Below are positions 6,190-14,630 of a DNA stretch of 25,224 bases, one piece after another. How positions within the stretch are numbered: position 1 is the first letter of the stretch; every line of letters begins with the position of its first letter. The stretch comes from QQUD01 sp039029915 (lineage in GTDB: Bacteria; Chloroflexota; Anaerolineae; Promineifilales; Promineifilaceae). Position numbers and translations under genes: made by a program. Under the pieces are notes generated by a model. The model was given only the letters and a program-made list of their open reading frames with translations. It was not told where the DNA came from and searched no databases. The stretch lies in the NCBI GenBank assembly GCA_039029915.1, contig JBCCFD010000060.1, forward strand, positions 1-25,224, written 5' to 3'.

Positions 6190-7545
6190 ATGTTGGAAAG
6201 CAAGTTTTCAGAAGCATTCACACAGCAATTTTCACAGACAAAAAAAGAAGAACAGATTACAGTTTTGATACGCACAAAACAGAGAATGCGGGGTCGTCAG
6301 GAAGCTGAACTTTCGTTAGACCAACTCATGAATGAACAGTTAGCAACAAAACGCTCTCATTTGTTGGGTCAAGTACAAAAAAGATATGGAAAAGGTGCTG
6401 AATTTTGCCAAAACTATCAAGAAAGTCGTAACCGTACACAGGCAAAAGTGATGCGGGCTGCTCCAAAAGCCACCAATCTATGGTTAGCTGATACGGTAGC
6501 AGTGACGGGAACTCGTGATGAGATTGAAGAGTTAGCATCCCATGAAGATATTGAAACTATTGACATAAATCCAACTTTTCGACTGCCTGAGATTTTGAAT
6601 ACTCCACTCGAAGATTCACCTGAAATTATTGATGGGAGCAGTTGGGGCCTTGCCAAAATATTAGCTCCTGAGGTTTGGGGTGGCTTTGGCCGTGGCGAAA
6701 ATGTGTTAGTCGGTCATTTGGATACCGGTGTAGATGATACACATCCTGCTTTAACAGGAAAGATTGCAGCTTTCGAGGAGTTTGATTCTGCCGGAAACCC
6801 CTTAGGCACAGCCCCGAACGATTCAGGATCACATGGGACACACACTGCTGGAACGATCGTTGGTCGGAACTTCCGGGGAATAAATATTGGTGTTGCGCCA
6901 GAGGCTAAACTGCTTTCTGCACTTGTGCTTAATGGATTTGGCGGATCTTATGCTCAAATTGTTGCGGGTTTGCAGTGGGTTGTTGCTAAGGGAGCGCATG
7001 TCGTGAATATGTCGCTGGGCGGTCTAGGCTATAGTACTTTATGGAATTTGCCAATATTAAATGCCACATTGTCAGGAAGTCTTGTTGTCGCTTCAATTGG
7101 TAATTCGGGGTTTGGTACTAGTGGTGGACCAGGCAATGATTTATATGCATTAGGTGTTGGAGCCACCCATTATGGAGATGGTCCAGCAGGGTTTAGTAGT
7201 GGTCAAACATTAATTGAGGTTTGGCATGATGTTTTGTCACCATTTTATGGGCCATTGACATATATGAAACCAGATATTAGCGCTCCAGGTGTACAAGTTT
7301 TATCCTCGGTTCCAGGGTCAGAACTTGCGGCATTCAATGGGACCTCAATGGCTGCTCCTCATGTTGTTGGTGCAATCGCACTCCTTCTTTCAGCTAATCC
7401 ATCTTTGATGGGTGATCCTTTTGCAATACGAAGCATTTTGCTGGGTTCAATCGAAGATTATGGCGAGTCAGGCCGAGATTCTCGATTTGGATTTGGGAGA
7501 TTAGATGCATTAACGTCTTCTGAAATTGGTGTAAATGTAAATTAA
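6190..7545 (+). CDS. S8 subtilase, apparently intracellular
   Basis: Complete 451-residue subtilisin-family serine endopeptidase. The triad is plain: Asp178 in GHLDTG, His215 in SHGTHTAG, Ser386 in NGTSMAAPH. The oxyanion Asn305 lies in ASIGN. Residues 21-125 look like an I9-type propeptide (ITVLIRTK, then DTVAVTGTRDEIEELAS). There is no signal peptide at the N-terminus (MLESKFSEAFTQQF), so the enzyme either stays in the cytoplasm or leaves by a non-Sec route. AGGAG lies about seven bases before the ATG. The S1-type peptidase gene starts 24 bp after its stop, so the two form an operon. The divergent STAND pair shares the upstream region. Removal of the propeptide is the likely activation step, either by itself or by the neighbouring peptidase. 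Confidence 0.92.
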   Translation: MLESKFSEAFTQQFSQTKKEEQITVLIRTKQRMRGRQEAELSLDQLMNEQLATKRSHLLGQVQKRYGKGAEFCQNYQESRNRTQAKVMRAAPKATNLWLADTVAVTGTRDEIEELASHEDIETIDINPTFRLPEILNTPLEDSPEIIDGSSWGLAKILAPEVWGGFGRGENVLVGHLDTGVDDTHPALTGKIAAFEEFDSAGNPLGTAPNDSGSHGTHTAGTIVGRNFRGINIGVAPEAKLLSALVLNGFGGSYAQIVAGLQWVVAKGAHVVNMSLGGLGYSTLWNLPILNATLSGSLVVASIGNSGFGTSGGPGNDLYALGVGATHYGDGPAGFSSGQTLIEVWHDVLSPFYGPLTYMKPDISAPGVQVLSSVPGSELAAFNGTSMAAPHVVGAIALLLSANPSLMGDPFAIRSILLGSIEDYGESGRDSRFGFGRLDALTSSEIGVNVN

Positions 7546-7569
7546 ATAGTTTTGTTTGGAGAGAAATTC

Positions 7570-8529
7570 ATGAAAAAAAATGAAGATTTGTCGTTGCCAG
7601 AATTAGATCAAGAAACGATAGATTTACACAATATAGTTTCAAATGATGATACTCACTCTGCAACACGAACTCAAGAAACTGATTCTTCGGCTGAGCTTGT
7701 AGAAGATGGGTTTGACATTGAAACCCATGGTGGTGGGCGCTTGGAATATGTTCAGGGATTTGACAGTTCTGCTGCCATGACTAATGGTCTAGCTGTACAG
7801 GATCAAAACAATGCTAGCTTATACACTTATCTTCCCCCAGCATACGAGGGTGAGGACGAACAGCCAGAATCAGTTTGTGGACCAGACGACCGTGTTCGAG
7901 TTAACGCAACGGCCGCTATTCCTTGGAGAATGGTATGCCAACTGATTATAACGCGAAGTGACGGTTCACCATCGGGCGGTACAGGTTGGTTTATTGGCCC
8001 ACGTACCATAATGACCGCTGGGCACTGTGTGTATAAGCATGATGCAGGTGGGTGGGCGCAAAGAATTGAGGTAATACCTGGATTAAATGGGACCCTACAG
8101 CCTTTTGGGTCTGCTGTAGGAACCTCTTTTCGAAGTGTAATAGGATGGATAGATGAGCATAAGCCAGAGTATGATTATGGTTGCATCATTCTACCAGATG
8201 ACACATTGGGCAATCGTGTTGGTTGGTTTGGATTTGCGGCACTTTCTGATAATTCTTTGAATAGATTGTTGGTAAATAACTGTGGCTATGCACAAGACAA
8301 ACCAATGGGGACTCAATGGTTTAATGCAGGACGTATAACGGATATCAACAGTCAACGTTTGTTTTACATGTTAGATACATTCAATAGACATAGTGGAAGC
8401 CCAATTTGGCGTTATCGAAATGAAAAGCGGCATGCGGTTGGTGTACATGCTTATGGCGGTTGTCCAAATAAGGCAACACGAATTACAAAACCTGTTTTTG
8501 ACAATATGAGGACTTGGAAATCTGTTTAA
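7570..8529 (+). CDS. trypsin-fold serine peptidase, V8/glutamyl-endopeptidase type
   Basis: The 319-residue protein has an S1-type catalytic triad: His152 in TAGHC, Asp202 in YDYGCIIL, Ser275 in RHSGSPIW. The HSGSP form and the YDYG motif are typical of the V8/glutamyl endopeptidase branch. Residues 1-110 form a polar, acidic pro-region (DLSLPELDQE near the start) without a signal peptide; the protease domain begins near VRVNATAAIPW. The frame is open from a TTG at 7552, but the ATG at 7570 follows GGAGAG at good spacing and is preferred. Paired with the S8 subtilase in one operon, it may act in an activation cascade, since V8-type enzymes often cut after Glu/Asp and both pro-regions are acidic. 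That order is inference. Confidence 0.88.
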   Translation: MKKNEDLSLPELDQETIDLHNIVSNDDTHSATRTQETDSSAELVEDGFDIETHGGGRLEYVQGFDSSAAMTNGLAVQDQNNASLYTYLPPAYEGEDEQPESVCGPDDRVRVNATAAIPWRMVCQLIITRSDGSPSGGTGWFIGPRTIMTAGHCVYKHDAGGWAQRIEVIPGLNGTLQPFGSAVGTSFRSVIGWIDEHKPEYDYGCIILPDDTLGNRVGWFGFAALSDNSLNRLLVNNCGYAQDKPMGTQWFNAGRITDINSQRLFYMLDTFNRHSGSPIWRYRNEKRHAVGVHAYGGCPNKATRITKPVFDNMRTWKSV

Positions 8530-8538
8530 GTTGATTGT

Positions 8539-8570
8539 GAAGAGAGCAACCTTATAAGGCTGCTCTCTTC
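8539..8570. terminator. bidirectional hairpin between convergent genes
   Basis: GAAGAGAGCA (8539-8548) and TGCTCTCTTC (8561-8570) form a perfect 10-bp stem just after the S1 peptidase stop. The facing ABC gene ends at 8619. No strong T-run follows on the plus strand; position suggests a transcription barrier for both strands. Confidence 0.55.
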
Positions 8571-8618
8571 ACTACTAACTAAATCACCTTTGGTATTTAA
8601 ATCTATCTTTCCTTTTGA

Positions 8619-10514
8619 TTAATCAGCCGCAACGGCCGTTTCCCCCGCAATCTCTTCCTGACGCCTAAACTGAGACATGTATAAATCATGGTAAAAGCCG
8701 CCCTGCTCGAGAAGCGTGTCGTGGGTGCCTTGCTCAATAATCTTGCCGTCTTTGAGGACAAGTACTTGGTTGGCATTGCGAATAGTGCTGAGGCGATGGG
8801 CGACAACGAAACTGGTACGGCCGTTTAGCAAATTATCCAACGCCGCTTGAATTTGACGCTCGGTGCGGGTGTCTACACTGCTGGTGGCCTCATCCAAAAT
8901 GAGGATTCGAGGATTGGCGAGAACAACACGGGCAATGGCTAAAAGCTGGCGCTGACCCTGACTCAAACCACCACCCCGTTCGCCCAGCACAGTCTCATAC
9001 CCATTTTCTAGCTTCACAATAAAATCATCGGCGCGGGCGATCTTGGCTGCTTCAATAACCTCTGCGTCGGTGGCGTTAGAACGGCCGTAACGGATATTTT
9101 CCATGACCGACTCGCTAAACAAGAACGTATCTTGCAGCACAATGCCCAACTGCTCCCGGAGGCTTTGGCGCGTCACGTCACGAACGTCCTGCTCATCGAT
9201 GAGCACGCTCCCCTGTGTCACATCCCAAAAGCGAGGCAGTAGGTTAATAATCGTCGTTTTGCCAGCCCCCGTTGGCCCAACAATGGCTACTGTCTCACCC
9301 GGCTGGGCTTCGATATCAATACCTTGCAGTACAGGTTCACCTGGATTGTATTCAGCGTGAACATTCGTCAGCTTGACGTGCCCCTTAATTTTGGGCATCG
9401 ATGGCGCGTTTTCACCGTCTTCAACATCAGGATTCTCATCTAAAATATCAAAAATACGCTCTGCACCTGCAATCGCGCTTTGGAGATTGGTCCAGAGCAG
9501 GGCGATTTGCTGAACTGGCTGGTTAAACTGCTGTACAAAGGCAATAAATGTAATGATCAGTCCTAGTGAAATCGTCGTCCCTAACAGGGTGCCGCCGTTT
9601 AAAATAGCAAACCCACCAACGCCAGCCACGATGGCAATGCTCACATAGCTTAATGCTTCAAGCGTAGGGGCTAATGCACTACTAAACGCTTGAGCCTTTA
9701 TATTGGCATCCCGATTGGCCGCATTGCTCTCCCGAAACTGCTCAATATTTTCTTCTTCTCGGCTGAAGGCCTGAACTTCGCGAACGGCTGATATATTTTC
9801 CTGTAGATTGGCGTTAACAGAGCCAATTTCAATGCGGGCTTCGCGAAATGCTTTCCGAGCCTGAGCCGAAAACCACTGAGTGGCCATAAACATGAGGGGT
9901 AGCGTAATCAGGCTAATGAGTGCATAAGGGATGCTCTGACTAAACATAGCTAGAACAATCATCACAATAAATAAAATACCCTGAACCACCTGCAACAGGC
10001 CAAAGCCAATAATCTGCTGAATCGTATCCGTGTCGTTGGTAAAGCGGCTCATGACGTCTCCCGCTTCGTTTTTACTGAAGTAGCCAAGCGATAGGCGGTG
10101 CACATGGTGAAAAACCTCCTGGCGTAAATCGCGCAGGACGTGATAACCTGCCCAGCTCATCGAGAAGAAGGCGCGGCTTCCGAAAAAGGTGCCAGCCAAC
10201 TGCAGCCCGATGAGGATAGCCACCATAACGCCTACGCCTCGCAAGCGGTCACTGGTTGTTAGGACAGTAGGGTCATCGACTAAGGCGCAATTTTCAATCG
10301 CTAGTGCGCTGAGGGTTAAGTAGCAGTCGACTACTTGTCCGGTTAACAGCGGGACAACAACGCGCATACTGGTGCTTAGCAGGATAAACAAGACGGAAAT
10401 CACGAGGGGAAGGCGATATTGTTGAAAGTATTTTACAAAGCGACGCAGTGTGGGACCGATCCCACGCGCTTTTTGTACTTTAGTGCCTAGAAAAAATGCA
10501 TTGTTATCAAACAT
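8619..10514 (-). CDS. ABC exporter half-transporter, catalytic-site subunit
   Basis: Membrane-spanning ATP-driven exporter subunit of 631 residues. The transmembrane domain (about 30-345) has six hydrophobic segments. The nucleotide-binding domain has Walker A GPTGAGKTT (413-421), signature LSQGQ (517-521), Walker B LILDE with catalytic Glu542, and the switch His573 in VAHRLS. The signature has Gln where the family has Gly, as is common in the subunit that completes the degenerate site of heterodimeric exporters such as LmrCD or TM287/288. The partner gene lies 178 bp upstream. An unusual insert (about 65-92, with Cys64 and Cys76) sits in the first extracytoplasmic loop. Substrate is unknown; the MarR gene at the head suggests drugs, lipids or other hydrophobic compounds. 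Confidence 0.93.
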   Translation of the reverse strand: MFDNNAFFLGTKVQKARGIGPTLRRFVKYFQQYRLPLVISVLFILLSTSMRVVVPLLTGQVVDCYLTLSALAIENCALVDDPTVLTTSDRLRGVGVMVAILIGLQLAGTFFGSRAFFSMSWAGYHVLRDLRQEVFHHVHRLSLGYFSKNEAGDVMSRFTNDTDTIQQIIGFGLLQVVQGILFIVMIVLAMFSQSIPYALISLITLPLMFMATQWFSAQARKAFREARIEIGSVNANLQENISAVREVQAFSREEENIEQFRESNAANRDANIKAQAFSSALAPTLEALSYVSIAIVAGVGGFAILNGGTLLGTTISLGLIITFIAFVQQFNQPVQQIALLWTNLQSAIAGAERIFDILDENPDVEDGENAPSMPKIKGHVKLTNVHAEYNPGEPVLQGIDIEAQPGETVAIVGPTGAGKTTIINLLPRFWDVTQGSVLIDEQDVRDVTRQSLREQLGIVLQDTFLFSESVMENIRYGRSNATDAEVIEAAKIARADDFIVKLENGYETVLGERGGGLSQGQRQLLAIARVVLANPRILILDEATSSVDTRTERQIQAALDNLLNGRTSFVVAHRLSTIRNANQVLVLKDGKIIEQGTHDTLLEQGGFYHDLYMSQFRRQEEIAGETAVAAD

Positions 10515-10515
10515 G

Positions 10516-10530
10516 TGTAACTCCGTTACA
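10516..10530 (-). promoter_or_regulatory. RBS inside a mini-hairpin before the second ABC gene
   Basis: On the minus strand the sequence reads TGTAAC-GGA-GTTACA and then C-ATG. The GGAG ribosome-binding site forms the loop and first stem base of a perfect 6-bp hairpin one base from the start codon. This could limit translation of the second exporter subunit. The rest of the 178-bp gap holds TGTCAC/GTGACA (10555-10580) and a threefold CCTGA repeat near 10582-10599. Confidence 0.45.
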
Positions 10531-10692
10531 AGATGTCGTGAGGTAATTTGAGGCTGTCACATTTGTATGAGATTGTGACACCTGAAACCTGATGCCTGAC
10601 ACCTTTTATTACCCTAATGGGATTGAATACCTCGCCACTGGTAGTGAGATTCCTTCTAGCTCTGGCTACCCGTCTACTTGCGGCGGGTTAGT

Positions 10693-12516
10693 TTATTCAA
10701 CCAATTGGGAATGATAGATTTCCGCATAGATTGGACTGTCTTCCATCAGCTCTTCATGCTGACCTCTGGCTACGATTCGGCCTTTGTCGAGGACGAGAAT
10801 TTGGTCGGCGTTGATGACGGTGCTGATGCGCTGGGCAATGACAAAACTGGTGCGTCCTTCCATCAGCTTATCGAGCGCCTGCTGAATTTGATACTCCGTC
10901 TGTAGATCGACGCTGCTTGTTGAGTCATCCATAATGAGAATTTTGGGATTTAACAAGAGCGCCCGGGCGATGGCAACGCGCTGTCTTTGACCACCGCTGA
11001 GCGTCGAGCCTCGTTCCCCTACATGCGTGTTGTATTGATCAGGAAAACCCTCAATAAAGTCGTGGGCGGCAGCTGCTTTAGCGGCTGCCATCACCTCATC
11101 ATCCGTGGCATCTGGTTTACCAAAGGCGATATTATCCCGAATGCTGCCTGAGAATAGGGTCGTTTCCTGTAGAACGATGCCAATCTGTTGACGCAGGGAA
11201 TCGATGGTGACGTCACGGACATCATGGTTGTCGATGCGGACGGCTCCCTCTGTTACTTCATAAAAGCGAGGAATGAGATTGATCACGGATGTCTTCCCGC
11301 TTCCTGTCGACCCAAGCAGGGCAATGGTCTGTCCTGGTTCAGCGGTGAAGCTGATTTCTTGCAGAACAGGGTCGCCGCTTTGGAAGTAGCGGAAGGTGAT
11401 GTTATCGAAGGCAACACGGCCGTTAACCGGAGGCAAATCTATCGCATCTGGCTTGTTTTCAACACCGTTTTCAGCGTCCAAAATCTCAAAAACGCGTACC
11501 GCACTAGCCGAGGCTTGGGCCATCAACGTAAAAATAAAGCCTAACTGGCCGATAGGCACAAAAAGGTAAATAAGGTAAAGACTAAACTCTTGCCATTCGC
11601 CTAGCGTAAGATTAACGTTGATAATTTCACGACCCCCAAAATATAGAACGGCCGTTTGTCCAAGCTGAGCCACTAAAAAGATAAGCGGGAAAATGATGGA
11701 TAAGTATCGGCTTACGTCAATCCGTTCTTGAAGCAGATCGTCAATCCCCGCTTGGAATTTCTTTTGTTCCCGATTTTCTCCGGCAAATGCTTTTACTACT
11801 TTGAGCCCAGCCATATTTTCTTGCAAAATGGTGTTGACGCGCGACAGCTTTTCTTGAACGCGCCTGAACAGAGGCTGCACAGTCGCCCCAAAAATACCAA
11901 AAACGACCATCACAAGCGGCAAAATAGGCAAAACAACAAAGGTCAAAGTGAGGTTGGTGAAAAATAAGATCAAAATAACCCCAACCAGCAATATGACTGC
12001 CTGCAGCGCCCCAATAAGCCCTTGGGCAATAAAAAGCCGTAGCCGTTCAACATCGTCGGTTGCCCGCACCATGAGCTGCCCCGTTCGATTGCGGTCGTGG
12101 TAGCTAAAGCTCAGCCGCTGAATCTTTTCAAAAAGGTCATTGCGCAGCTCGAAAGCGATGTTTTGTGACAGCATTTGGGACATGTAGGTTTGGGCGAAAG
12201 CAAAAATGCCCCGCGCAATTGCAAACCCCACAATGGCGATGCCGGCCCCAATCATCAGCTGAGCTGGATTGCTTAAACTGGCGGCATTATCTTCAACGCG
12301 CACCACGGTATCGATTAAATATTGAACCACCTGTGGAACGGCTAGCTGAGCGGCTGTGGCAATCATGAGTGCCCCATAGGCATATAGCGTTAGCCTTTTG
12401 TACCTGCCTAAATAGCTAATAGCCCGCCTAAGGGATGGTCCCGCTTTTGGGTCACGCTCTGGTCGATTGTTTCGGGGTCGGCCGCCTTTTTCATTCTTTT
12501 TTACTGCTACTTGCAT
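10693..12516 (-). CDS. ABC exporter half-transporter with degenerate ATP site
   Basis: A 607-residue transmembrane ABC subunit with six membrane segments at about 40-335 and a C-terminal ATPase domain. Walker A is GSTGSGKTS (402-410) and the signature LSGGQ (506-510) is canonical. Two catalytic positions are altered. Asp531 in LIMDDSTSS replaces the Walker B glutamate, and Gln562 in IAQRIS replaces the switch histidine. This is the known pattern of the non-hydrolysing site in heterodimeric exporters, so it must pair with the product of the downstream gene, which keeps Glu and His. Its ATG overlaps the end of the MarR gene by 10 bp, so the two are translationally coupled. The N-terminal 30 residues are strongly basic. 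Confidence 0.93.
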   Translation of the reverse strand: MQVAVKKNEKGGRPRNNRPERDPKAGPSLRRAISYLGRYKRLTLYAYGALMIATAAQLAVPQVVQYLIDTVVRVEDNAASLSNPAQLMIGAGIAIVGFAIARGIFAFAQTYMSQMLSQNIAFELRNDLFEKIQRLSFSYHDRNRTGQLMVRATDDVERLRLFIAQGLIGALQAVILLVGVILILFFTNLTLTFVVLPILPLVMVVFGIFGATVQPLFRRVQEKLSRVNTILQENMAGLKVVKAFAGENREQKKFQAGIDDLLQERIDVSRYLSIIFPLIFLVAQLGQTAVLYFGGREIINVNLTLGEWQEFSLYLIYLFVPIGQLGFIFTLMAQASASAVRVFEILDAENGVENKPDAIDLPPVNGRVAFDNITFRYFQSGDPVLQEISFTAEPGQTIALLGSTGSGKTSVINLIPRFYEVTEGAVRIDNHDVRDVTIDSLRQQIGIVLQETTLFSGSIRDNIAFGKPDATDDEVMAAAKAAAAHDFIEGFPDQYNTHVGERGSTLSGGQRQRVAIARALLLNPKILIMDDSTSSVDLQTEYQIQQALDKLMEGRTSFVIAQRISTVINADQILVLDKGRIVARGQHEELMEDSPIYAEIYHSQLVE

Positions 12517-13055
12517 TGTTCCATCCCTTTCTTGGCGTTTTTGCCTAGCTTGACCAGCAGTTTGTCAAAGGTGTTTTGCTCTTCTTGGGTTAACGTATTG
12601 AAGCAAGCATCGATGATTTGGGTGTGCTTACGACTGTGTTCGATAACAAGAGCACGCCCGGATTCTGTCAGGCAAATATTGAATTTACGCCGATCTTGCT
12701 TGTCAAGATGTCGCTCGATAAGCTGCTCATTTTCTAGATTGCGGATAAGCCCACTAATGGTATTGCGGCTAGTGCCCTGCATTTTGCTAATTTCGGACGG
12801 GTTTAGCTCGGAACGGCCGTCTAGCTCTTCGGCATAAAACAAGGTTAGCAGTAGTCGATATTGGGCGTATGAAAGCCCCGCTTCTGAGAGGCTTTGCTCA
12901 CCGATTAGATAAAGTGAATGCCACACGAGGCGCATTTGTTCCATCAACCGAATGGCGAGGGGGTTGGTATCAGGGCTTAGTTCTTGAATAAGCGTGCGCC
13001 ATTGAGCGCGTCGCTCTTCGCTGTGGAAATATTGGGGGGTGTCTTTACTTTTCAT
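12507..13055 (-). CDS. MarR-family regulator of the ABC exporter operon
   Basis: A 182-residue winged-helix repressor. Dimerisation helices flank a DNA-binding core: ELNPSEISKMQGTSRNTISG (recognition helix region) at about 85-104, then a wing with DKQDRRKFNICLTESGR at about 118-134, the DxRxxxxxLT pattern that marks MarR proteins. It is the first gene of an operon with the two exporter subunits, the standard layout for autoregulated, ligand-released drug-efflux control. A near-consensus promoter and a palindrome lie just upstream (13076-13115). No cysteine sits in the DNA-binding region, so oxidation sensing is less likely than ligand binding. The N-terminus is about 30 residues longer than usual. 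Confidence 0.92.
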   Translation of the reverse strand: MKSKDTPQYFHSEERRAQWRTLIQELSPDTNPLAIRLMEQMRLVWHSLYLIGEQSLSEAGLSYAQYRLLLTLFYAEELDGRSELNPSEISKMQGTSRNTISGLIRNLENEQLIERHLDKQDRRKFNICLTESGRALVIEHSRKHTQIIDACFNTLTQEEQNTFDKLLVKLGKNAKKGMEQCK

Positions 13056-13075
13056 TTTAAATTCGTCACCATAAT

Positions 13076-13089
13076 ATTCTGCAAAGAAT
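13076..13089 (-). promoter_or_regulatory. candidate MarR operator
   Basis: ATTCT-GCAA-AGAAT is an interrupted palindrome whose right arm overlaps the -10 box at 13088-13093. It lies between that promoter and the marR start. Binding here would block RNA polymerase, giving autorepression. Confidence 0.45.
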
Positions 13090-13115
13090 TATACGGCACC
13101 GAACTATTAGGTCAA
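13088..13115 (-). promoter_or_regulatory. promoter of the marR-ABC operon
   Basis: Read on the minus strand, TTGACC (13115-13110) and TATAAT (13093-13088) are separated by 16 bp, close to the sigma-70 consensus. The -10 box is 32 bp ahead of the ATG at 13055. Confidence 0.65.
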
Positions 13116-13148
13116 CATCTAATTAAATTTATTTATAATTTGTTTAGG

Positions 13149-14111
13149 TTAAGGTAATGAGAAAATGGTGTCGGCTTCGTTTAGCTGGGTTAGGCAGACG
13201 CTTGTGCGCCATAAATCAGTTGCTTTTTGTAAGTCGTGTGATTCTTTGGCACTCAGCGTTTGGGTTCGTCCGCTGAAGTAGCGGCCAGTAATGCCTTGCA
13301 ACTCTTCGGCTGTGGCGAGATAGGCCAAATCAGCCCCCGACTGTTGAGGGGAACGGCCGTTTGGCATAAAACGACTCAACAGTGGCAATATTCGATACCA
13401 GACAAAGCGCATTAACCCTTTATTATCACGTCCCAAATCCGTACCCGCCATTAAGCCCGGATCAAATGCATTAACGGTAATGGGGGCATTGGGCGTGCTG
13501 AAGCCGTGGTCATCTAGCCGGCGCGACAACTCATAAGCAAATAAGACGTTGCATAATTTTGATGACGCATACGCTTGCCCGCCAGCAGTTTTGGCGTTCG
13601 TGGGCCGATCGGGATCTTGTTCGGGATGGGCCAGCCAATCTGCTTTAACGTACCTTGGGGGTTGCAGGGGTTTTTGGACCTGCTCAGAATCATGAGCACC
13701 GCTGCTAACCATAATAATCCTAGCGGGCGATTTTAGATGCTTTAAAAGAGACAGCACCAGCAAGAAATGCCCTAAATGGTTGATGGCAAAGGTTAGTTCA
13801 TAGCCATCAATCGAGCGAGCTTCGATGGAATTCTTTGTAATGCCAGCATTGCAAAGAATCGTTTTTAGCGGGGGTAAAGATTGCTCTTCAAATGCTGCAA
13901 CGAATTGTCGAACGGCATCTAATGAAGCTAAGTCCAAGGGTAGTGGGATAAGATTTTTGTTTTTGGTTTTCGATTGAATGGACGTCACGGCCTCATCGAG
14001 GCTTTGGGGGTCACGTCCGGCTAAGATGATGGTGTGGTCATGATTTGAAGCCAATGCCAAAGCGGTTTCAAACCCTAAACCCCGATTTGCGCCCGTAATG
14101 ATGATGGTCAT
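13149..14111 (-). CDS. short-chain dehydrogenase/reductase (SDR)
   Basis: NAD(P)-dependent oxidoreductase of 320 residues. The cofactor motif TGANRGLG is at 6-13, with AGRDP after the second strand, which suggests NADP preference. NAG sits near residue 89, the catalytic Ser in MVSSGAH near 136, and YASSK near 181-185 supplies Tyr and Lys. Length, the long insert between Ser and Tyr, and INHLGHF resemble the retinol dehydrogenase and light-dependent protochlorophyllide reductase branch, but no pigment genes are near. The substrate is probably an aldehyde, ketone or other hydrophobic carbonyl. The gene starts within the stop of the ATP10-like gene (ATGA overlap), and both appear to be under the TetR regulator at 14631. 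Confidence 0.9.
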   Translation of the reverse strand: MTIIITGANRGLGFETALALASNHDHTIILAGRDPQSLDEAVTSIQSKTKNKNLIPLPLDLASLDAVRQFVAAFEEQSLPPLKTILCNAGITKNSIEARSIDGYELTFAINHLGHFLLVLSLLKHLKSPARIIMVSSGAHDSEQVQKPLQPPRYVKADWLAHPEQDPDRPTNAKTAGGQAYASSKLCNVLFAYELSRRLDDHGFSTPNAPITVNAFDPGLMAGTDLGRDNKGLMRFVWYRILPLLSRFMPNGRSPQQSGADLAYLATAEELQGITGRYFSGRTQTLSAKESHDLQKATDLWRTSVCLTQLNEADTIFSLP

Positions 14112-14587
14112 GCTTGGCTATCCGGTTTAAGTGGCGTGAGGTTTAATAGCGTATCGTCTAATCCATCCGATTTATCTGGAGTCCATTCCCCTTCTTCCCG
14201 CCAGAGAACGACACCCCCCGGACCTAATAGCAGGATGGTTATCTGCTCTTCTGTAGTAACGCTTAATTCATCGTTGAGTTTTTTCTTATCAGTGTAAAGC
14301 GTAAGCACACGCGACCGCGTTTCAATATTTGGGATACCGGCTCGCATCCCTTCGTCGATGTAGTATCGCGCGATGAAGTTGAGTTTATTGATAATCGGGA
14401 GTTCGTAATAACCAAAGGCTGGATAGGCATTTTCAAGCCGGTTTAGAAAGGGTATCCAAGTTTCGTACTGGTGCTGTTGCCACTGCTGATAACCAAGCAG
14501 GACGGCGTTAAATTCATTTTCGAAGTCCTGCGGGAGAGTCAACGGCCGTTTGTTTAAGTCTTTTGTTTTGATAACAGGGAATCTCAT
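14108..14587 (-). CDS. ATP10/redoxin-like protein without catalytic cysteines
   Basis: A 159-residue soluble protein. The pattern is that of the thioredoxin-fold ATP10-like family: FPVIKTKDLNKRPLTLPQDF at the start, a central WIPFLNRLENAYPAFGYYELP, then MRAGIPNIETRSRVLTLYTD, and a C-terminal LLLGPGGVVLWREEG hairpin. There is no cysteine at all, so it cannot do thiol-disulfide chemistry; a structural or chaperone role is more likely. It shares a 4-bp ATGA overlap with the SDR gene and follows an operator (14597-14616) identical to the one in front of tetR. AGGAAGG precedes the ATG by about five bases. The family call is from recalled motif shape. Confidence 0.6.
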   Translation of the reverse strand: MRFPVIKTKDLNKRPLTLPQDFENEFNAVLLGYQQWQQHQYETWIPFLNRLENAYPAFGYYELPIINKLNFIARYYIDEGMRAGIPNIETRSRVLTLYTDKKKLNDELSVTTEEQITILLLGPGGVVLWREEGEWTPDKSDGLDDTLLNLTPLKPDSQA

Positions 14588-14596
14588 TATGACCTT

Positions 14597-14616
14597 CCTA
14601 CAATTTGGTAGAATTC
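14597..14616 (-). promoter_or_regulatory. TetR operator, copy 1
   Basis: A 20-bp sequence with core CTACAATTTGGTAG, followed by AATTC, lies 10 bp before the start of the ATP10-like gene. An identical 20-bp copy lies at 15224-15243 in front of tetR. The core is an imperfect palindrome with CTAC/GTAG arms. Binding here would control the ATP10-SDR pair separately from tetR. Confidence 0.8.
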
Positions 14617-14630
14617 ATTCGCAAAAAAAT

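Noticed and set aside
8619..12516. ABC pair as a dedicated exporter for the two peptidases
   Set aside because: It is convergent with the peptidase operon, is headed by a MarR gene, and lacks a peptidase or accessory domain typical of protein exporters.
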